A stretch of 64,000 nucleotides of DNA from Megaustenia siamemsis (GCA_032433765.1 JAVIAB010000024.1:9345821-9409820); one strand, 5' to 3'; positions 1-10,232 are shown, counted from the stretch's first letter. The notes: generated from the letters alone by a model not told the origin. Numbers and translations: made by a program.

Positions 1-1
1 T

Positions 2-980
2 ACATGCAATCTATACTGGGAGCAAACAGCAATAATAAAATATAACAAAGAGTTCTCTACACCCATTGATATAAAAAGAGGAGTAAGACAAGGATGCATC
101 CTATCACCAAGCTTGTTCAATCTATACACTGAGCAAATCTTTAAAAACATCATAGAGATGCCAGGCCTACAAATTAATGGAAAGATAATCATAACCTAAG
201 ATATGCTGACGATACTGTACTACTAGCAGAAAATCCTAAAGACCTACAACAATTACTTAATGAAATAAACACGACAAGCAAAAAATATGGACTAGATATG
301 AATATCAAAAAGACTAAAACTATGATCATAAACAAAGAAAATACTCAAAACCCACAAGTGGATATCAAAATTGAAGGAATAGACCTTGAGACAGTTCAGA
401 ACTATAACTACCTTGGACATACTATAACCAGTGATGGAAAATGTACAACTGAAATAAACAAAAGAATAGGAATGGCAAAAAGTAATTTTAATGTCATGAA
501 GGACATACTAACATCAAAACAAATAACACCAGAGCTAAAACTAAGAATAGCAAAATGTTACATCTTCTCAATATTCCTATATGGTGCTGAAACATGGACA
601 TTAGATAAGAAAACAGAACAGAGAATTGAAGCCTTTGAAATGTGGATATATAGAAGAATAGGTAGAATTGGATGGAAGGAAAGAAAACAAATGACAAAGT
701 CTTAAAACAACTAAAAATGAAAAGAGAACTTCTGAACACAATTAGAACAAGACAAATGCGATTCTTAGGCCATGTTAAAAGACACAACAGCCTACTGAAA
801 GTGATCCTGGAGGGGAAAATACAAGGTAAAAGAGGCAGAGGCAGACCAAGATTAACATGGACGAATAACATCAAAAGATGGACAAACCAACCGATGACAA
901 CCTGCACCATCAAAGCAAGAGATAGAGCAAAATGGCGCTCCATGGTAGCCAACCTTCGTTGCGGAGACGGCACTCAATGA
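2..980 (+). mobile_element. LINE-A copy: reverse transcriptase palm to C-terminus, broken
   Basis: 3' part of a non-LTR retrotransposon ORF2, 5' truncated by the window edge. In order: the RT motif RGVRQGCILSPSLF (about 83-124), the catalytic YADD box (202-213), the palm/thumb segment with YLGHTITSDGK and FLYGAETWT, and the C-terminal GHVKRH...RGRGRPRLTW segment (to 972). The frame is broken at least twice: a stop at 197-199 just before YADD, with the reading frame changing near 190-200, and another change near 690. The copy therefore cannot make an active enzyme. It ends in a short TGATGAATGATGA tail. Same family as copies at 2162, 7419, 9355, 15345, 17738, 25895 and 32348. Clade not assigned. 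Confidence 0.9.
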
Positions 981-1096
981 TGAATGATGACAGAAATACA
1001 ATTTTTTCCCGAGCTGTGATCGTAACCCTATGCTATAGTCATGGGAACGCCTTCGTGTAAGACACTGCTCACAATAGCTAATTTTTTAATTAGCTG

Positions 1097-1305
1097 AGTG
1101 GCTGTGTACCAAGCTTTCGGCTTCTCGTGGCAATGCGCAGTACCATGGAGTACGGGTTTGATGCTGCTACGGACCATATATCGTTCTTTGTTTTTTTCTG
1201 TTGTTGTTTATTTGTCATTTTTTTCCGAGTGCTAACACATACCCTTTCCTTCTATTATTCCCTATTATCGCCTCGGAAGTTTCCCTATTTAAAAATATTT
1301 ATTGA
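1097..1305 (+). mobile_element. SINE-3 copy (tRNA-like head)
   Basis: Head with GGCTTCTCGTGGCAATGCGC and a weak B box (GGGTTTGATGC), followed by the body ACCATATATCGTTCTTTG, a T/G-rich stretch, GAGTGCTAACACATACC and the 3' block TTATCGCCTCGGAAG. The same order occurs at 21893-22050 (+) and inverted at 17258-17450 and 21745-21880. Decayed; no target duplication found. Confidence 0.6.
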
Positions 1306-1374
1306 TAATTATTTGTCTCCTCGTACATTACCTTTATGTACATAATTTGTAAACTAAATCTCATATTTGTACAG

Positions 1375-1395
1375 GTATTTCAACATGCACTAAGT
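1375..1395 (+). CDS. Microexon 1 (21 nt, VFQHALS)
   Basis: Acceptor ctcatatttgtacag and donor gtaagt at 1396. Phase 0 gives VFQHALS; phase 1 contains a stop. Lies between a SINE-3 copy and an inverted LINE-B copy. The x-x-Q-x-A-x-x pattern recurs in microexons 7 and 9. Confidence 0.62.
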
Positions 1396-1554
1396 GTAAG
1401 TAATTTGATCACTAGCTGTTAACGTGAATAAGGAATAATTCAACTTGAGTGTGCAGTCGATGAAACACAACGTTTATATGCTTGAATAAAGAATGTAAAA
1501 TAAAGAAACATGAAAAGAAACACTGAACATAGTTATATCAGTCAACATCATCAA

Positions 1555-1968
1555 GTACCATACTTGCTGGCGTAGATGATCATGTCCCTCCACAACTTTC
1601 AATCTCGACCGTTATTTAACCTTTCTGTTGTTGACCTTCTACCAAACGATTCTCTTAAGCTGTCTGTTGTCTTTTCTCTCTGCTTCTTCTATCTCTTCGT
1701 CCCTTAACTTTCCATGTTGTTACAATAAATGTTGTTCAAATTGTTCCTTTCTCATTGCATGCTCAGAATGATGAATGTTTCTTCATAATATTGGATGTTA
1801 GGCCTTTTTATTTTGCTTTGGCCTCTTCCATAAAGTTTTCATTACTCTTCTTAGCTGTCCAAGCTCAACATTCTTCTGTAAAACCATATTTCTTCAGCCT
1901 CCAGTGATTTTCTTGTCTGATGTCCTATTGTCCACAATTCACATCATTATGTTAAGACTAGCTCTACA
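1555..1968 (-). mobile_element. LINE-B fragment, RT thumb to 3' end
   Basis: Reverse strand. The 3' end is the family signature coding for LWRDMI-like residues (around 1575-1600), then decayed coding sequence back to the thumb near 1950 (family motif V-LTYGCELW). Multiple frame breaks. Its 5' end at 1949-1968 faces an oppositely oriented LINE-B piece, giving a perfect 20-bp inverted repeat with 2133-2152. Confidence 0.65.
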
Positions 1969-2099
1969 AGTTATATCAATAGGAAGGCAGAAGAATACAC
2001 TAAATATAGCTATTGAACACCAAGTTATAAAACAAATAACCAACTTTAAACATATGGGAACAACATACTCTTTGATGTAACCGATCTAAATTATTTCTG

Positions 2100-2155
2100 A
2101 CAGTAGAGACAGAAAAGAGTTATTAAATGTTATGTAGAGCTAGTCTTAACATCAT
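2100..2155 (+). mobile_element. LINE-B short fragment
   Basis: About 55 bp matching the LINE-B thumb region seen at 31925-31975 (agttcttaaatgttatagag versus agttattaaatgttatgtag here). Ends in atcatcat and is followed at once by the reverse-strand LINE-A 3' end. Confidence 0.45.
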
Positions 2156-2161
2156 CATTGA

Positions 2162-2432
2162 TCATCATCATTGAGTGCCGTCTCCGCATAGAAGGTTGGC
2201 TACCATTGAGCGCCATTCTACTCTGTCTCTTGCTTTGATGGTATAGGTTGTCATAGGTTGACTTGTCCATCTTTTGATGTTACTCGTCCATGTTAGTCTT
2301 GGTCTGTCTCTGCCTATTTTACCTTGTATTTTCCCTTCCAATATACTGTTATTAGGCTGTGTCTTTTAACATGCCCCCAAAAATTGCATTTGTCTTGTTC
2401 TGTGTTTATACGTTCTAGCTCTGTGTGTAGTA
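2162..2432 (-). mobile_element. LINE-A 3' fragment
   Basis: Reverse strand. From the 3' end it reads the C-terminal ANL-CGDGT signature (2167-2200), CTIKARDR-like residues, then TW-SNIKRWTSQPM and the GHVKRH segment near 2360. The KIQGK motif near 2320 is kept. Decayed by frameshifts. Confidence 0.75.
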
Positions 2433-2488
2433 CTCTTAACATACCGATGTTAATCATGGACAATGGTATAACATAGGAAAAAATCACT

Positions 2489-2750
2489 GTAAAAGTAAAG
2501 TAAAGTACCCCCGTCACACCAAGTGGCGTATAGGGAAATATGGTGTTAGTGACCCTATATTTTACATACCTTCAGCACATGATTTTTGGGGTAATGTGGT
2601 CGGTATTACGCCCGTGCTGCTTTACTTTCCCAAAAAAAATATGGTACCCATTTTAAGGATGGTTGAACCCGGAAGCCGTCCGTTGGGATCGAACCCTACC
2701 CCTTGTCCTTTATAGTCCAGTTCATTAACCACTGAGCTATCGCGGCTCCC
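2489..2750 (-). mobile_element. SINE-1 copy with flanking duplication
   Basis: tRNA-derived SINE on the reverse strand. The head starts at 2750 with GAGCCGCGATAGCTCAGTGG (A-box-like) and a B box GGTTCGATCCC. The body contains the CCGGGTTCAACC/ATGGGTACC core; the 3' end is GTACTTTACTTTACTTTTAC. The 9-bp AAAATCACT flanks the element at 2480-2488 and 2755-2763, a probable target-site duplication. Full-length relatives are at 27650 and 56302. Confidence 0.85.
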
Positions 2751-2784
2751 TTACAAAATCACTCTAGGATGTTAAATTGTGGTT

Positions 2785-3140
2785 TTACGAAAGAATGTTG
2801 AGAATACCATGGGCATTTAAGAAAAGTAATGAAACCGTTGTGAAATAGGATAACACGAAAAGAGAGCAAGCTTCATGTATTAGGAAGAAACAATCATCGC
2901 TTAGTTGTTTGGCCATGTAATGAGAAGGAAGCAGCTGGAATTTAGTGTGACTAACTTGGAAAACTAAAGGACGAAGAGATAGAAGGAAGCAAAGAGAAAA
3001 GATGCCAGACAGCTTAAGAGAATGGCTTGACAGAAGGTCAACAAGAGGAGTGATAAATAACTGTGGAAATCGAGAGTTGTGGAGAGACATTATCACCTCC
3101 GCCAGTAGACATGGTACTCGATGATGATGATGATGATGAG
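2785..3140 (+). mobile_element. LINE-B 3' fragment with (GAT)n tail
   Basis: Decayed C-terminal region: RRMLRIPW-like start near 2793, GHVMRRKQLEF at about 2911-2943, then GRRDRRKQREKMPDSLREW (2958-3030) and LWRDII (3075-3095). Ends in a (GATGAT)n tail at 3119-3138, the normal 3' end of this family. Confidence 0.8.
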
Positions 3141-3469
3141 AAGAGGGAGTTCGTGGAAAAGTTCCAACTAGTGTGACGTTTTCAGCTTTACGAGCAGGCG
3201 CAGTTGTGGTTAGAGTGACGTCATCCGTCTATATCCGTTATAACTGATAACGTCATGTTAGTTTCAGGAATTCTGGTTTCATTTTCTGTCCACGGACCTT
3301 AAATATCTATAGATGGCTGTGGGCTGTCTGAGAAAAATGTGTTGGATCACACTCTTAAGACAACCCGAATAAGACGAAATACCAAGCTTGTAGACTATAT
3401 TCAGGTGACGTCATCTGGGTTGGTTTGTGAAAATTTAGAACGGAACATTTAACAAACAAAAGCTGGGAC
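3141..3469. other. Intronic stretch, nothing recognised
   Basis: No coding frame, RNA gene or repeat recognised. Contains several TGACGTCA-like words (3209-3222, 3405-3418) without supporting context. Confidence 0.4.
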
Positions 3470-3690
3470 TGAAATAAATAGAGATAAGACCAAATTATAA
3501 GAATTAATACAGCTGGCAATAACCAAATAACAGTCGGAGAAATACCTTCACTAGACGTTGAGTCTTACATATATCATCTGGGCAGCAATATAGACAAAGA
3601 GGGAAGAACAGCGAATGATATCACTGAACACTGGAAATACACGTAGCAATACGATAATAAAGGATACAATGAAGCTGAAAAGATACTTTT
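3470..3690 (+). mobile_element. LINE-F fragment (RT palm/thumb)
   Basis: Decayed RT segment with INRDKTKL, then GEIPSLDVESYIYHLGSNID and KEGRTANDI (about 3478-3625), the family equivalent of F-YLGS. It matches in order the reverse-strand copy at 55440-55892. Carries stops and frame changes. Confidence 0.6.
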
Positions 3691-3762
3691 TTTAAAATAA
3701 ATAAAATATTGGTTTCAATTAAAGACAAATAGATGCATTTATAATTGTATTTTTTGTCTTAG

Positions 3763-3792
3763 ATGAACAACGGATTCGGTCAATTACAAAAC
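3763..3792 (+). CDS. Microexon 2 (30 nt, MNNGFGQLQN)
   Basis: Acceptor gtattttttgtcttag; donor gtaaga at 3793. Phase 0 is open and phase 1 stops at once (TGA). The initial ATG is probably internal. An initiator role cannot be excluded, but the strong acceptor argues against a first exon. Confidence 0.6.
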
Positions 3793-4097
3793 GTAAGAAT
3801 GTCCATTATAGGTTAGATAGAATGTATATAAGGAAATACTAGTTCTCTATCAATTTTAGTTTATTATGTTTCATTTTGTTTGTAACATTATGAATTGTTA
3901 TTTATGAAAGGATGGACATTGCAGGACAAAGGTACTAAATATAGTTATGGAAAAGAATCAGTCAAACACCAGTGGATAAAAGAGATACAGCGAAGATAAT
4001 GGAGCTGGATGGGGTACACACTGCGGAAGCCAACTGAGAGTATTACACAACAAGATCTCCGCAATAGGAGATCGTGGGTTCAAACATGTGAACATGC
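3793..4097. other. Intronic stretch, nothing firm
   Basis: AT-rich. A B-box-like GTGGGTTCAAAC at 4074-4085 hints at a decayed tRNA-derived repeat, but no A box or body was recognised. Confidence 0.35.
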
Positions 4098-4099
4098 AT

Positions 4100-4664
4100 G
4101 TTTAACAACCCTATGAAGTGTGACGTTTTCCAAAAACATGACACTTTTCAGTTGGAGTTATGTAACCTCCAAAGTGACCCTCTTTTCCAATCAAGGATGG
4201 AGATAGGAGTTGACTTTTGGAAACTTGTGCTACAGGAAAAATATCCCGCATTAAGTGATTTCAGTTTGAAAATTACTTCTATGTTCGGAAGCACATATAT
4301 ATGTGAATGCGCTTTTTCAACAATAAAGGAGATTAAATCGTCACAAAGAAACCGACTCACTGATGGCCACCTTCAGGATTTATTACGAATATCATCATCA
4401 TCTTTACACATTGACTTTGATGAACTTGTTGCTGCACATGAACGTCCACATTGTTCTCATTAAGGTTTGTTACATGTCAACTTTAAAATGACCTAACTAA
4501 AACATGTTTGTTAAACAATATAAATAGCAAATTTTATTCATTTTTATAAATCAACTAGGCATTTTTAACTCTGTTGCAATAAAATGATTTTGTGTGGGGC
4601 CCGCCACACAAAAACAAAATAATAAAAAAGTGGCCCGCCATTTGAAAGAAATTGGCCATCCCTG
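4100..4664 (+). mobile_element. hAT transposon 3' end: dimerisation-domain fragment plus terminal repeat
   Basis: Codons from about 4110 to 4463 read the C-terminus of a hAT-superfamily transposase of the ZBED/GTF2IRD2-like type. The dimerisation block is FWKLVLQEKYPALSDFSLKI, then MFGSTYICECAFSTIKEIKS and RNRLTDGHLQDLLRI. The stop is at 4461-4463. After about 190 bp of 3' untranslated sequence the element ends in GGCCATCCCTG (4654-4664), the complement of the usual hAT terminus CAGGGATGGCC; GTGGCCCGCC lies just inside. The 5' two thirds of the transposase and the left terminus are missing, so it is an immobile remnant. The matching 8-bp target duplication cannot be tested without the left end. 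Confidence 0.85.
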
Positions 4665-4740
4665 ATATAAATAGTAACAATGCGATATTTGTTTTATTTA
4701 TAATTTGAGCATATTAGTTACATATATTTTATAGTAATAG

Positions 4741-5165
4741 TTAGTCAAAGGCCCCGGCATCAGGGCAAACGAATTAAAATCCATAATTGTTCAACCGCCC
4801 GTGCCAGTGGAATCATCCGAATTAACATATCTTTGCAATGAAGGATCCAAACATACAAAGACAGCTGCAGTCTACATCATAGTGTTACAGCACACGCCAA
4901 AGGAGATAAGGAGTAGCTGCACCGAATTTGAACGTAACCGAATTGTCCTTCGTCATACGATATCATAGTTTATCGTAAACAATCGGAATATGAAAACAGG
5001 TCCGGATGAAAAACACAGCTCACTGTGTACATAGAGCACTAAACTCAGTAGTTCCGGCAGCAAGCTGGACTTGGAATATGAGGAAACTTAAACAAGGAAC
5101 ACTTTTCAAACAGAACCTCAGCTCTGACGCCTATCGGTCATACTGACCGGAAGTCCCTGCATATA
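4741..5165 (+). repeat. Dispersed repeat E, truncated copy
   Basis: Unclassified repeat also present at 12023-12760 and 14083-14755. Shared blocks in order: GGCCCCGGCATCA, AAACGAATTAAAATCC, CTCACTGTGTACA-like, CAAGCTGGACTTGGAATATG and TGACCGGAAGT. No coding frame, tRNA head or terminal repeats seen. Confidence 0.75.
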
Positions 5166-5199
5166 TGTATGTTATCATAACTATCTGGAGGGTTAAGTG

Positions 5200-6610
5200 A
5201 ATGGAATAATGAGTGGCTGATTGAGTGAGTGAACAAGCTTCTGAGTAAAGGGTTGAGTGAGTGAGTGAGTGAGTGAGTGAGTGAGTGAGTGAGTGAGTGA
5301 GTGAGTGAGTGAGTGAGTGAGTGAGTGAGTGAGTGAGTGAACAGGCTTTTGAGTAAAGGTAGAGGTAAAGTACGAGACTTGAACCGGCGTCTTAGCACGC
5401 GAGTTTCCATCCATATGTGCTCGGCCACCTATCCAGAAATGTTCGGAGATTTTTGGATAGTGTCGCTTCGAGCATGGAAACTCACGATGCGAGGCGGCAT
5501 TCCTCACCTTCTCAGAGTAATACCCTGGTACCCATTTCTGTCAACGGCTGGGTCGATCGTGGGGGTATTTTTTTTTCCAACCACGGGTACAATTCACGCT
5601 GCACCCAGTTGGAATCGAATACGGGTTGTCCGAACGTTGGTAGTCCAGTCGGGTGGTTTTACCAACTAGGCTACCGATGACCCCCAAGCTTCTGAGTAAA
5701 GGGTTCAATGAGTGAGTGAGCGAGTGAGCGAGTGAGTGAGCGAGTGAGCGAGCGAGTGAGGGATTGAGTGAGTGAGTGAGAGATTGAGTGAGTGAGTGAG
5801 TGAGTGAGTGAGTGAACAGGCTTCTGAGTAAAGAGTTTAATGAGTGAGTGAGTGAGTGAGTGAGTGAGTGAAACAGGCTTCTGAGTAAAGGGTTCAATAA
5901 GTGAGTGAGTGAGTGAGGGATTGAGTGAATGAGTGAGTGATTGAGTGAGTGAGTGAGTGAGTGAGTGAGTGAGTGAGTGTGAGTGAGTGAGTGAGTGAGA
6001 GTGTGAGTGAGTGAGTGAGCGAGCGAGTGAGTGAGTGTGTGAGTGAGTGAGTGAGTGTGTGAGTGAGTGTGAGTAAGTGAGTGAGTGAGTGAGTGAGTGA
6101 GTGAGTGAGTGAGTGAGTGAGTGAGTGAGTGAGTGAGTGAGCGAGCGAGTGAGTGAGTGTGTGAGTGAGTGAGTGTGTGAGTGAGTGTGAGTAAGTGAGT
6201 GAGTGAGTGAGCGAGCGAGTGAGTGAGTGTGTGAGTGAGTGTGAGTAAGTGAGTGAGTGAGTGAGTGTGAGTAAGTGAGTGAGTGAGTGAGTGAGTGAGT
6301 GAGTGAGTGAGTGAGTGTGAGTGAGTGAGTGAGTGAGTGAGTGAGTGAGTGAGTGAGTGAGTGAGTGAGTGAGTGAGTGAGTGAGTGAGTGAGTGTGAGT
6401 AAGTGAGTGAGTGAGTGAGCGAGCGAGCGAGTGAGTGTGTGAGTGAGTGAGTTAGCAAATTAAACAATGCGTGAGTGATCGAACACTTGAGTAAGTGAGA
6501 TTGCGTGAAGTGTCTGTGTGTTTGTGAGTGAGAATGAGCTGATGAAACGGTGAGTAAATGAATGTTTGAGCGAGAAAATGAGCGAATGAATGAGCGAGTG
6601 AGTGACTAAG
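5200..6610. repeat. (TGAG)n tetranucleotide array, interrupted by SINE-2
   Basis: Nearly pure TGAG/GTGA repeats at about 5222-5340 and 5690-6460, with CGAG and TGTGAG variants and degenerate flanks. A motif GCTTCTGAGTAAAG recurs near 5233, 5345 (as GCTTTTGAG), 5692, 5818 and 5877, suggesting block duplications. The 308-codon reverse frame of THSL repeats is a product of the array, not a gene. Confidence 0.95.
5345..5690 (-). mobile_element. SINE-2 copy inserted in the TGAG array
   Basis: Reverse strand: head GGTAGCCTAGTTGGTAAAAC (A box TAGCCTAGTTGG) and B-box-like GTATTCGATTCC, then a body with CGACCCAGCC and AATGGGTACC. It ends inside an array motif; GCTTTTGAGTAAAGG before and GCTTCTGAGTAAAGG after fit a target duplication of the array's own motif. 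A second, older copy is at 57735. Confidence 0.75.
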
Positions 6611-6737
6611 TGAGTCAGTGAATCATCATTGAGTTAATGAGAGATACAATCTTCCTCACTTAGTTGAATGAGCTATACAGCCGTACATGGATTGAGAAAC
6701 ATCATTTTTATACAAAATCTCATCTATTCATCCACAG

Positions 6738-6758
6738 ATCACAGCTTCCGCGGAAAAC
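6738..6758 (+). CDS. Microexon 3 (21 nt, ITASAEN)
   Basis: Acceptor ctcatctattcatccacag; donor gtaaat, the weakest of the GTAA donors. All three phases are open, so phase gives no support here. Included for its acceptor, its 21-nt size and its position in the series. Confidence 0.45.
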
Positions 6759-6904
6759 GTAAATCAATAAAATATGATCTATGTAAATGTGATGCTGGAA
6801 ACAAATAACTCCCCCCATATTTAGGTTCTCAGAGATAGGTTATCGTTCTTTACAAGTTGATTAACAAAGGCAAATAAGCGCTGAAGAGGGTTTTACTTCG
6901 GCGA

Positions 6905-7180
6905 TCTCTAGCTATCTGTTCACATTTATAGCCGTGGACGACCCACAGGGCATAGACCCAGATGCTCTTTCATTTTTTAAAATTGTCTTTGTAGCAGTCT
7001 CAATCCTTGGAAAGAACTTTGATCAAATCTCGCCACTTGTCTCTGTTCTGTGGATCTCGATCTCACTGAGGGAGTCGACTCCTGCTGCCTTTGCTTCTCT
7101 GATCAATGTTCTTACCAGTGTCTCTCTGTGTCGGCCTCTTTCCCTCCCACCTGTTGTTTCAAACGTGAGGGCTTGCTTTG
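6905..7180 (-). mobile_element. LINE fragment, C-terminal region (family uncertain)
   Basis: On the reverse strand, broken pieces of a LINE C-terminus can be read: GGRERGRQRETL, then REAKAAGVDSLSEIEIHR and ARFDQ. No continuous frame. Distinct from families A to D. Confidence 0.4.
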
Positions 7181-7418
7181 TTATTCAGTCATTAATTCAT
7201 TTCATCACAAGTCCAACATATCGGCGATCTCACTGACTGTCAAACCAATCTTTCTGTCTGGCAGTAAAACATGGAAAGCAAAACAATAAAAAAAAGCAGT
7301 CATGAAGTCGGTGCATATTGTTGACAAGTTATTAGAATCAGGAGAAATATAAGGCAGACATCATGAGAGAAAGCATGGAAGAATGAGAGAGTCTGAGTTT
7401 TCTGAAGTTTGTGTCTCA

Positions 7419-7797
7419 TCTTCATCGAGTGCCATCTCCGCAACGAAGGTTCCTACCATGGAGCTCGATTCTGTTCTGTCTCTTGCTTTGATGGTGCAGC
7501 TTGTCATAGGCTGATTTGTCCATCTGTTAATGTTACTCGTCCATGTTAGTCTTGGTCTGCCTCTGCCTCTTTTACCTTGTATTTTCCCCTCCAGGATTAC
7601 TTTTAGTAGTTTGTTGTGTCTTTTAACATGGCCCAAAAATCGCATTTGTCTTGTTTGAATTGTGCTTAGTAGTTCTCTTTTCATTTTTAGTTGTTTTAAG
7701 ACTTCATCGTTTGTTTTCTTTTCCTTCCATCCAATTCTATCTATTCTTATTTATATCCACATGTCAAAGGCCTCAATTCTCTGTTCTGTTTTTCTTT
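7419..7797 (-). mobile_element. LINE-A 3' fragment
   Basis: Reverse strand, C-terminal RRxxG...LGHVKRHNKLLKVILEGK, RGRGRPRLTWTSN and CTIKARDR, open for about 80 codons (7450-7684). The last residues (VGTFVAEMALDEDE) differ from the family consensus because of a frame change. Similarity stops abruptly at about 7797. Confidence 0.85.
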
Positions 7798-8046
7798 CCA
7801 CGGCCTCCTATGGACTAGTACGTGATGAGACTTCAATCTCTTTCACGGTGGTCAGCCACATTCGTCTTTCGTGTTCTGAATATGCCTCATGTGTACCACA
7901 CACTTTGCTGTTTTCGCTTTCTGGACCGTTGATCATTGCTGACTCTTCCGCCCCATCCACCGTCACACGTTTGTGTCTACTGCAACAGTAAAGGGGCGAG
8001 TGAGGGGACATGTCAGAAAATCTGTTCTTCCCTTCACATTTCACAG
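7798..8046. other. Unclassified, possible decayed coding fragment on reverse strand
   Basis: A 78-codon reverse frame (8044-7808) of balanced composition, with CCSRHKRVTVDGAEES and EHERRMWLTTVKEIEV, is not repetitive and has no recognised domain. It could be part of an unknown transposon. No promoter or splice sites seen for it. Confidence 0.25.
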
Positions 8047-8070
8047 TTCAATGTTCGAACATTATCAGCT
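8047..8070 (+). CDS. Microexon 4 (24 nt, FNVRTLSA)
   Basis: Very good acceptor cttcccttcacatttcacag and donor gtaagt at 8071. All phases are open. In phase 0 it reads FNVRTLSA, which would run directly into IMNEVKGILK of microexon 5 as one amphipathic helix. Confidence 0.6.
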
Positions 8071-8199
8071 GTAAGTGGAAACAACGAAAGTAAAGATTTA
8101 AATAGAATACGATGGAGCAATGTAATAGCAACACGACAGTGAGCAACGTACACAAGTTACATAACAGTCTATTGATCCTAACTAGTCTTTAGTCTTGTC

Positions 8200-8985
8200 T
8201 TTATTACCTCAACACTGAAAGGTTGTATAGTTTTCTTTCCTTCCTCATTTGTCTTTCAGCTTGGGGAGGAGATGTTGCGGTCTTTTCTTTATCTGTTGGC
8301 CTCTGCTGCGGTTATGATTCATAGTGTTTCTAATGTTCCATCAGTCCATCTTTTGCTCTTCTGTTGACCTCTCCTACTGTTATGATTCCTAGTGTTTCTA
8401 ATGTTCCATCAGTCCATCTTTTGCTCTTCTGTTGACCTCTCCTACTGTTATGTTTCATAGTGTTTCTAATGTTCCATCAGTCCATCTTTTGCTCTTCTGT
8501 TGACCTCTCCTACTGTTATGATTCCTAGTGTTTCTAATGTTCCATCAGTCCATCTTTTGCTCTTCTGTTGACCTCTCCTACTGTTATGATTCCTAGTATT
8601 TCTAATGTTCCATCAGTCCATCGTTTGCTCTTCTGTTGACCTCTCCTACTGTTATGATTCCTAGTATTTCTAATGTTCCATCAGTCCATCTTTTTCGCGG
8701 TCGGCCCTTGGACCTCGTATTCTTGCAACGTTTATTGAAGGCCCCGTGTGTTTTTGTTTCAATCGTTCAGCCTTATCACATGGCCAAACAATTGTATCTG
8801 TTGTTTCTTTATATATTCTATGGCGGAGGCTATTCCTAGCTTTTTCAGTTCTTCATTTCTGATCGTATCTCTCAGGCTGTTTCCTGTCATTTCATTTCAG
8901 TAGTTGCTATTTTACTTATTGTTCTTGCAATTAGGGTCTAGCATTGGTAGCACAACGTTGAGAGGAAGATTGTATTAGCAATATA
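8200..8985 (-). mobile_element. LINE-C 3' region with internal minisatellite
   Basis: Reverse strand. From 8890 back: N-LRDTIRNEELKKLGI, then YIKKQQIQLFGHVIRLND (near 8800) and RGRPRKRWTDGTLETLGII (near 8660). The segment coding for the last part has been expanded into a tandem repeat (separate entry). Same family at 11717, 12770, 13490 and 56110. Confidence 0.75.
8302..8695. repeat. 68-bp tandem repeat derived from LINE-C coding sequence
   Basis: About 5.5 copies of a 68-bp unit that contains CTCTTCTGTTGACCTCTCC, TGTTATGATTCCTAGTGTTT and CCATCAGTCCATCTTTTG. Unit starts are near 8357, 8425, 8493, 8561 and 8629. Sixty-eight is not a multiple of three, so the expansion destroys the LINE frame. 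Confidence 0.9.
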
Positions 8986-9354
8986 AAGATGTACAGTAAA
9001 GTATGTCAGATTGTGTAAACTAAAGAAGGTAGTAAACTCTTACTAAATAATGATTCGATAGAAGAAATAAACACATACCGTAGGAAATTACAGGTAAGAC
9101 GAATTGATTTGATAAAACATACCACAAGAAGAACGAGTTCATACAAACACAATACAAATCACTGATAATATACTACAGTAAATTAGCATGTTTCATTCAA
9201 GAACAATTATTGCGATGCAGTGGAAAGTCTGAAATTAATAATTATCAAGTAATTGTCCTTCTATTAATTTAGCTGCTCCATACCATTTATGTTTATTCGA
9301 TAAGTAATTGTTTTCTAATTTTGTCATTAATGACATTTTTTCACATTAAAGAAA
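8986..9354. other. AT-rich intronic stretch, nothing recognised
   Basis: No coding, repeat or RNA signal beyond AT-rich sequence. A possible splice pair at 9062-9093 was tested and rejected. Confidence 0.4.
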
Positions 9355-9585
9355 TTTTTGGGGCATGTTAAATGACAGAACAGCCTACTAAAAGTAATAT
9401 TGGAAGGAAAAATACAAGGTAAAAGAGGCAGAGGCAGACCAAGACTAACATGGACGAGTAACATTAAAAGATGGACAAGTCAATCTATGTCAGCCTGCAC
9501 CATCAAAGCAAGAAATAGAGTAGAATGGCGATCCATGGTAGCCAACCTTCGTTGCGGAGAAGGCACACGATGATGATGATGAATT
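9355..9585 (+). mobile_element. LINE-A 3' fragment with tail
   Basis: Reads GHVK(stop)QNSLLKVILEGKIQ, then RGRGRPRLTWTSNIKRW, SMSACTIKARNRVEWRS and ANLRCGEGT, and ends in (GAT)n at 9570-9581. 5' truncated at the GHVK motif, with a stop just after it. Confidence 0.85.
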
Positions 9586-9809
9586 GTTTTCAAACGTAGA
9601 TGATCTTATCTCGCAAACGTTGATCTCTACAGCTGATGTTGATCAATTCTGCTGTTGGCTACAAACATGACAATTCCTTGAACAGCCTTTATTCTTTTCC
9701 CTAATATTTCTCTGCGTAACTTCATCCTCAATGTGCTCCATTTGTCGTTCCATGTTGCTGGCGCCATCACGCCCCATTTTATGATGTCAGCAACGAGTGC
9801 GTAGTTGTA

Positions 9810-10232
9810 GAAGATGATGGGGTGATAACAAACAATACTACGGGCAACAGAATCACATGAAGAAGTTGATGGGGTGATAACAAACAATACTACAGACAAC
9901 AGAATCACATGATGAAGTTGATGGGGTGATAACAAACAATACTACAGACAACAGAATCACATGATGAAGTTGATGGGGTGATAACAAACAATACTACGGG
10001 CAACAGCATCATATGAAGAAGTTGATGGGGTGATAACAAACAATACTACGGGCAACAGAATCACATGAAGAAGTTGATGGGGTGATAACAAACAATACTA
10101 CGGGCAACAGAATCGCATGAAGAAGTTGATGGGGTGATAACAAACAATACTACGGGCAACAGCATCATATGAAGAAGTTGATGGTGTGATAACAAACAAT
10201 ACTACCGGCAACAGAATCACATGAAGAAGCTG
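9810..10232. repeat. 52-bp tandem repeat
   Basis: Eight copies of a 52-bp unit with GAAGAAGTTGATGGGGTGAT, AACAAACAATACTACGGGCA and ACAGAATCACAT. Differences are mostly single bases (ACGGGC/ACAGAC). No coding role evident. Confidence 0.95.

Noticed and set aside
1039..1056. 18-nt possible microexon (SWERLR) before gtaaga
   Set aside because: Acceptor lacks a good pyrimidine tract and no phase is closed; too weak.
1949..2152. Perfect 20-bp inverted repeat as transposon termini
   Set aside because: Explained by two LINE-B thumb fragments in opposite orientation.
5541..6467. 308-codon reverse frame of THSL repeats
   Set aside because: Translation of the TGAG array and the adjoining SINE-2.
9062..9093. 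Possible exon between an AG and gtaaga
   Set aside because: 32 nt long and phase 0 meets TAA; acceptor weak.
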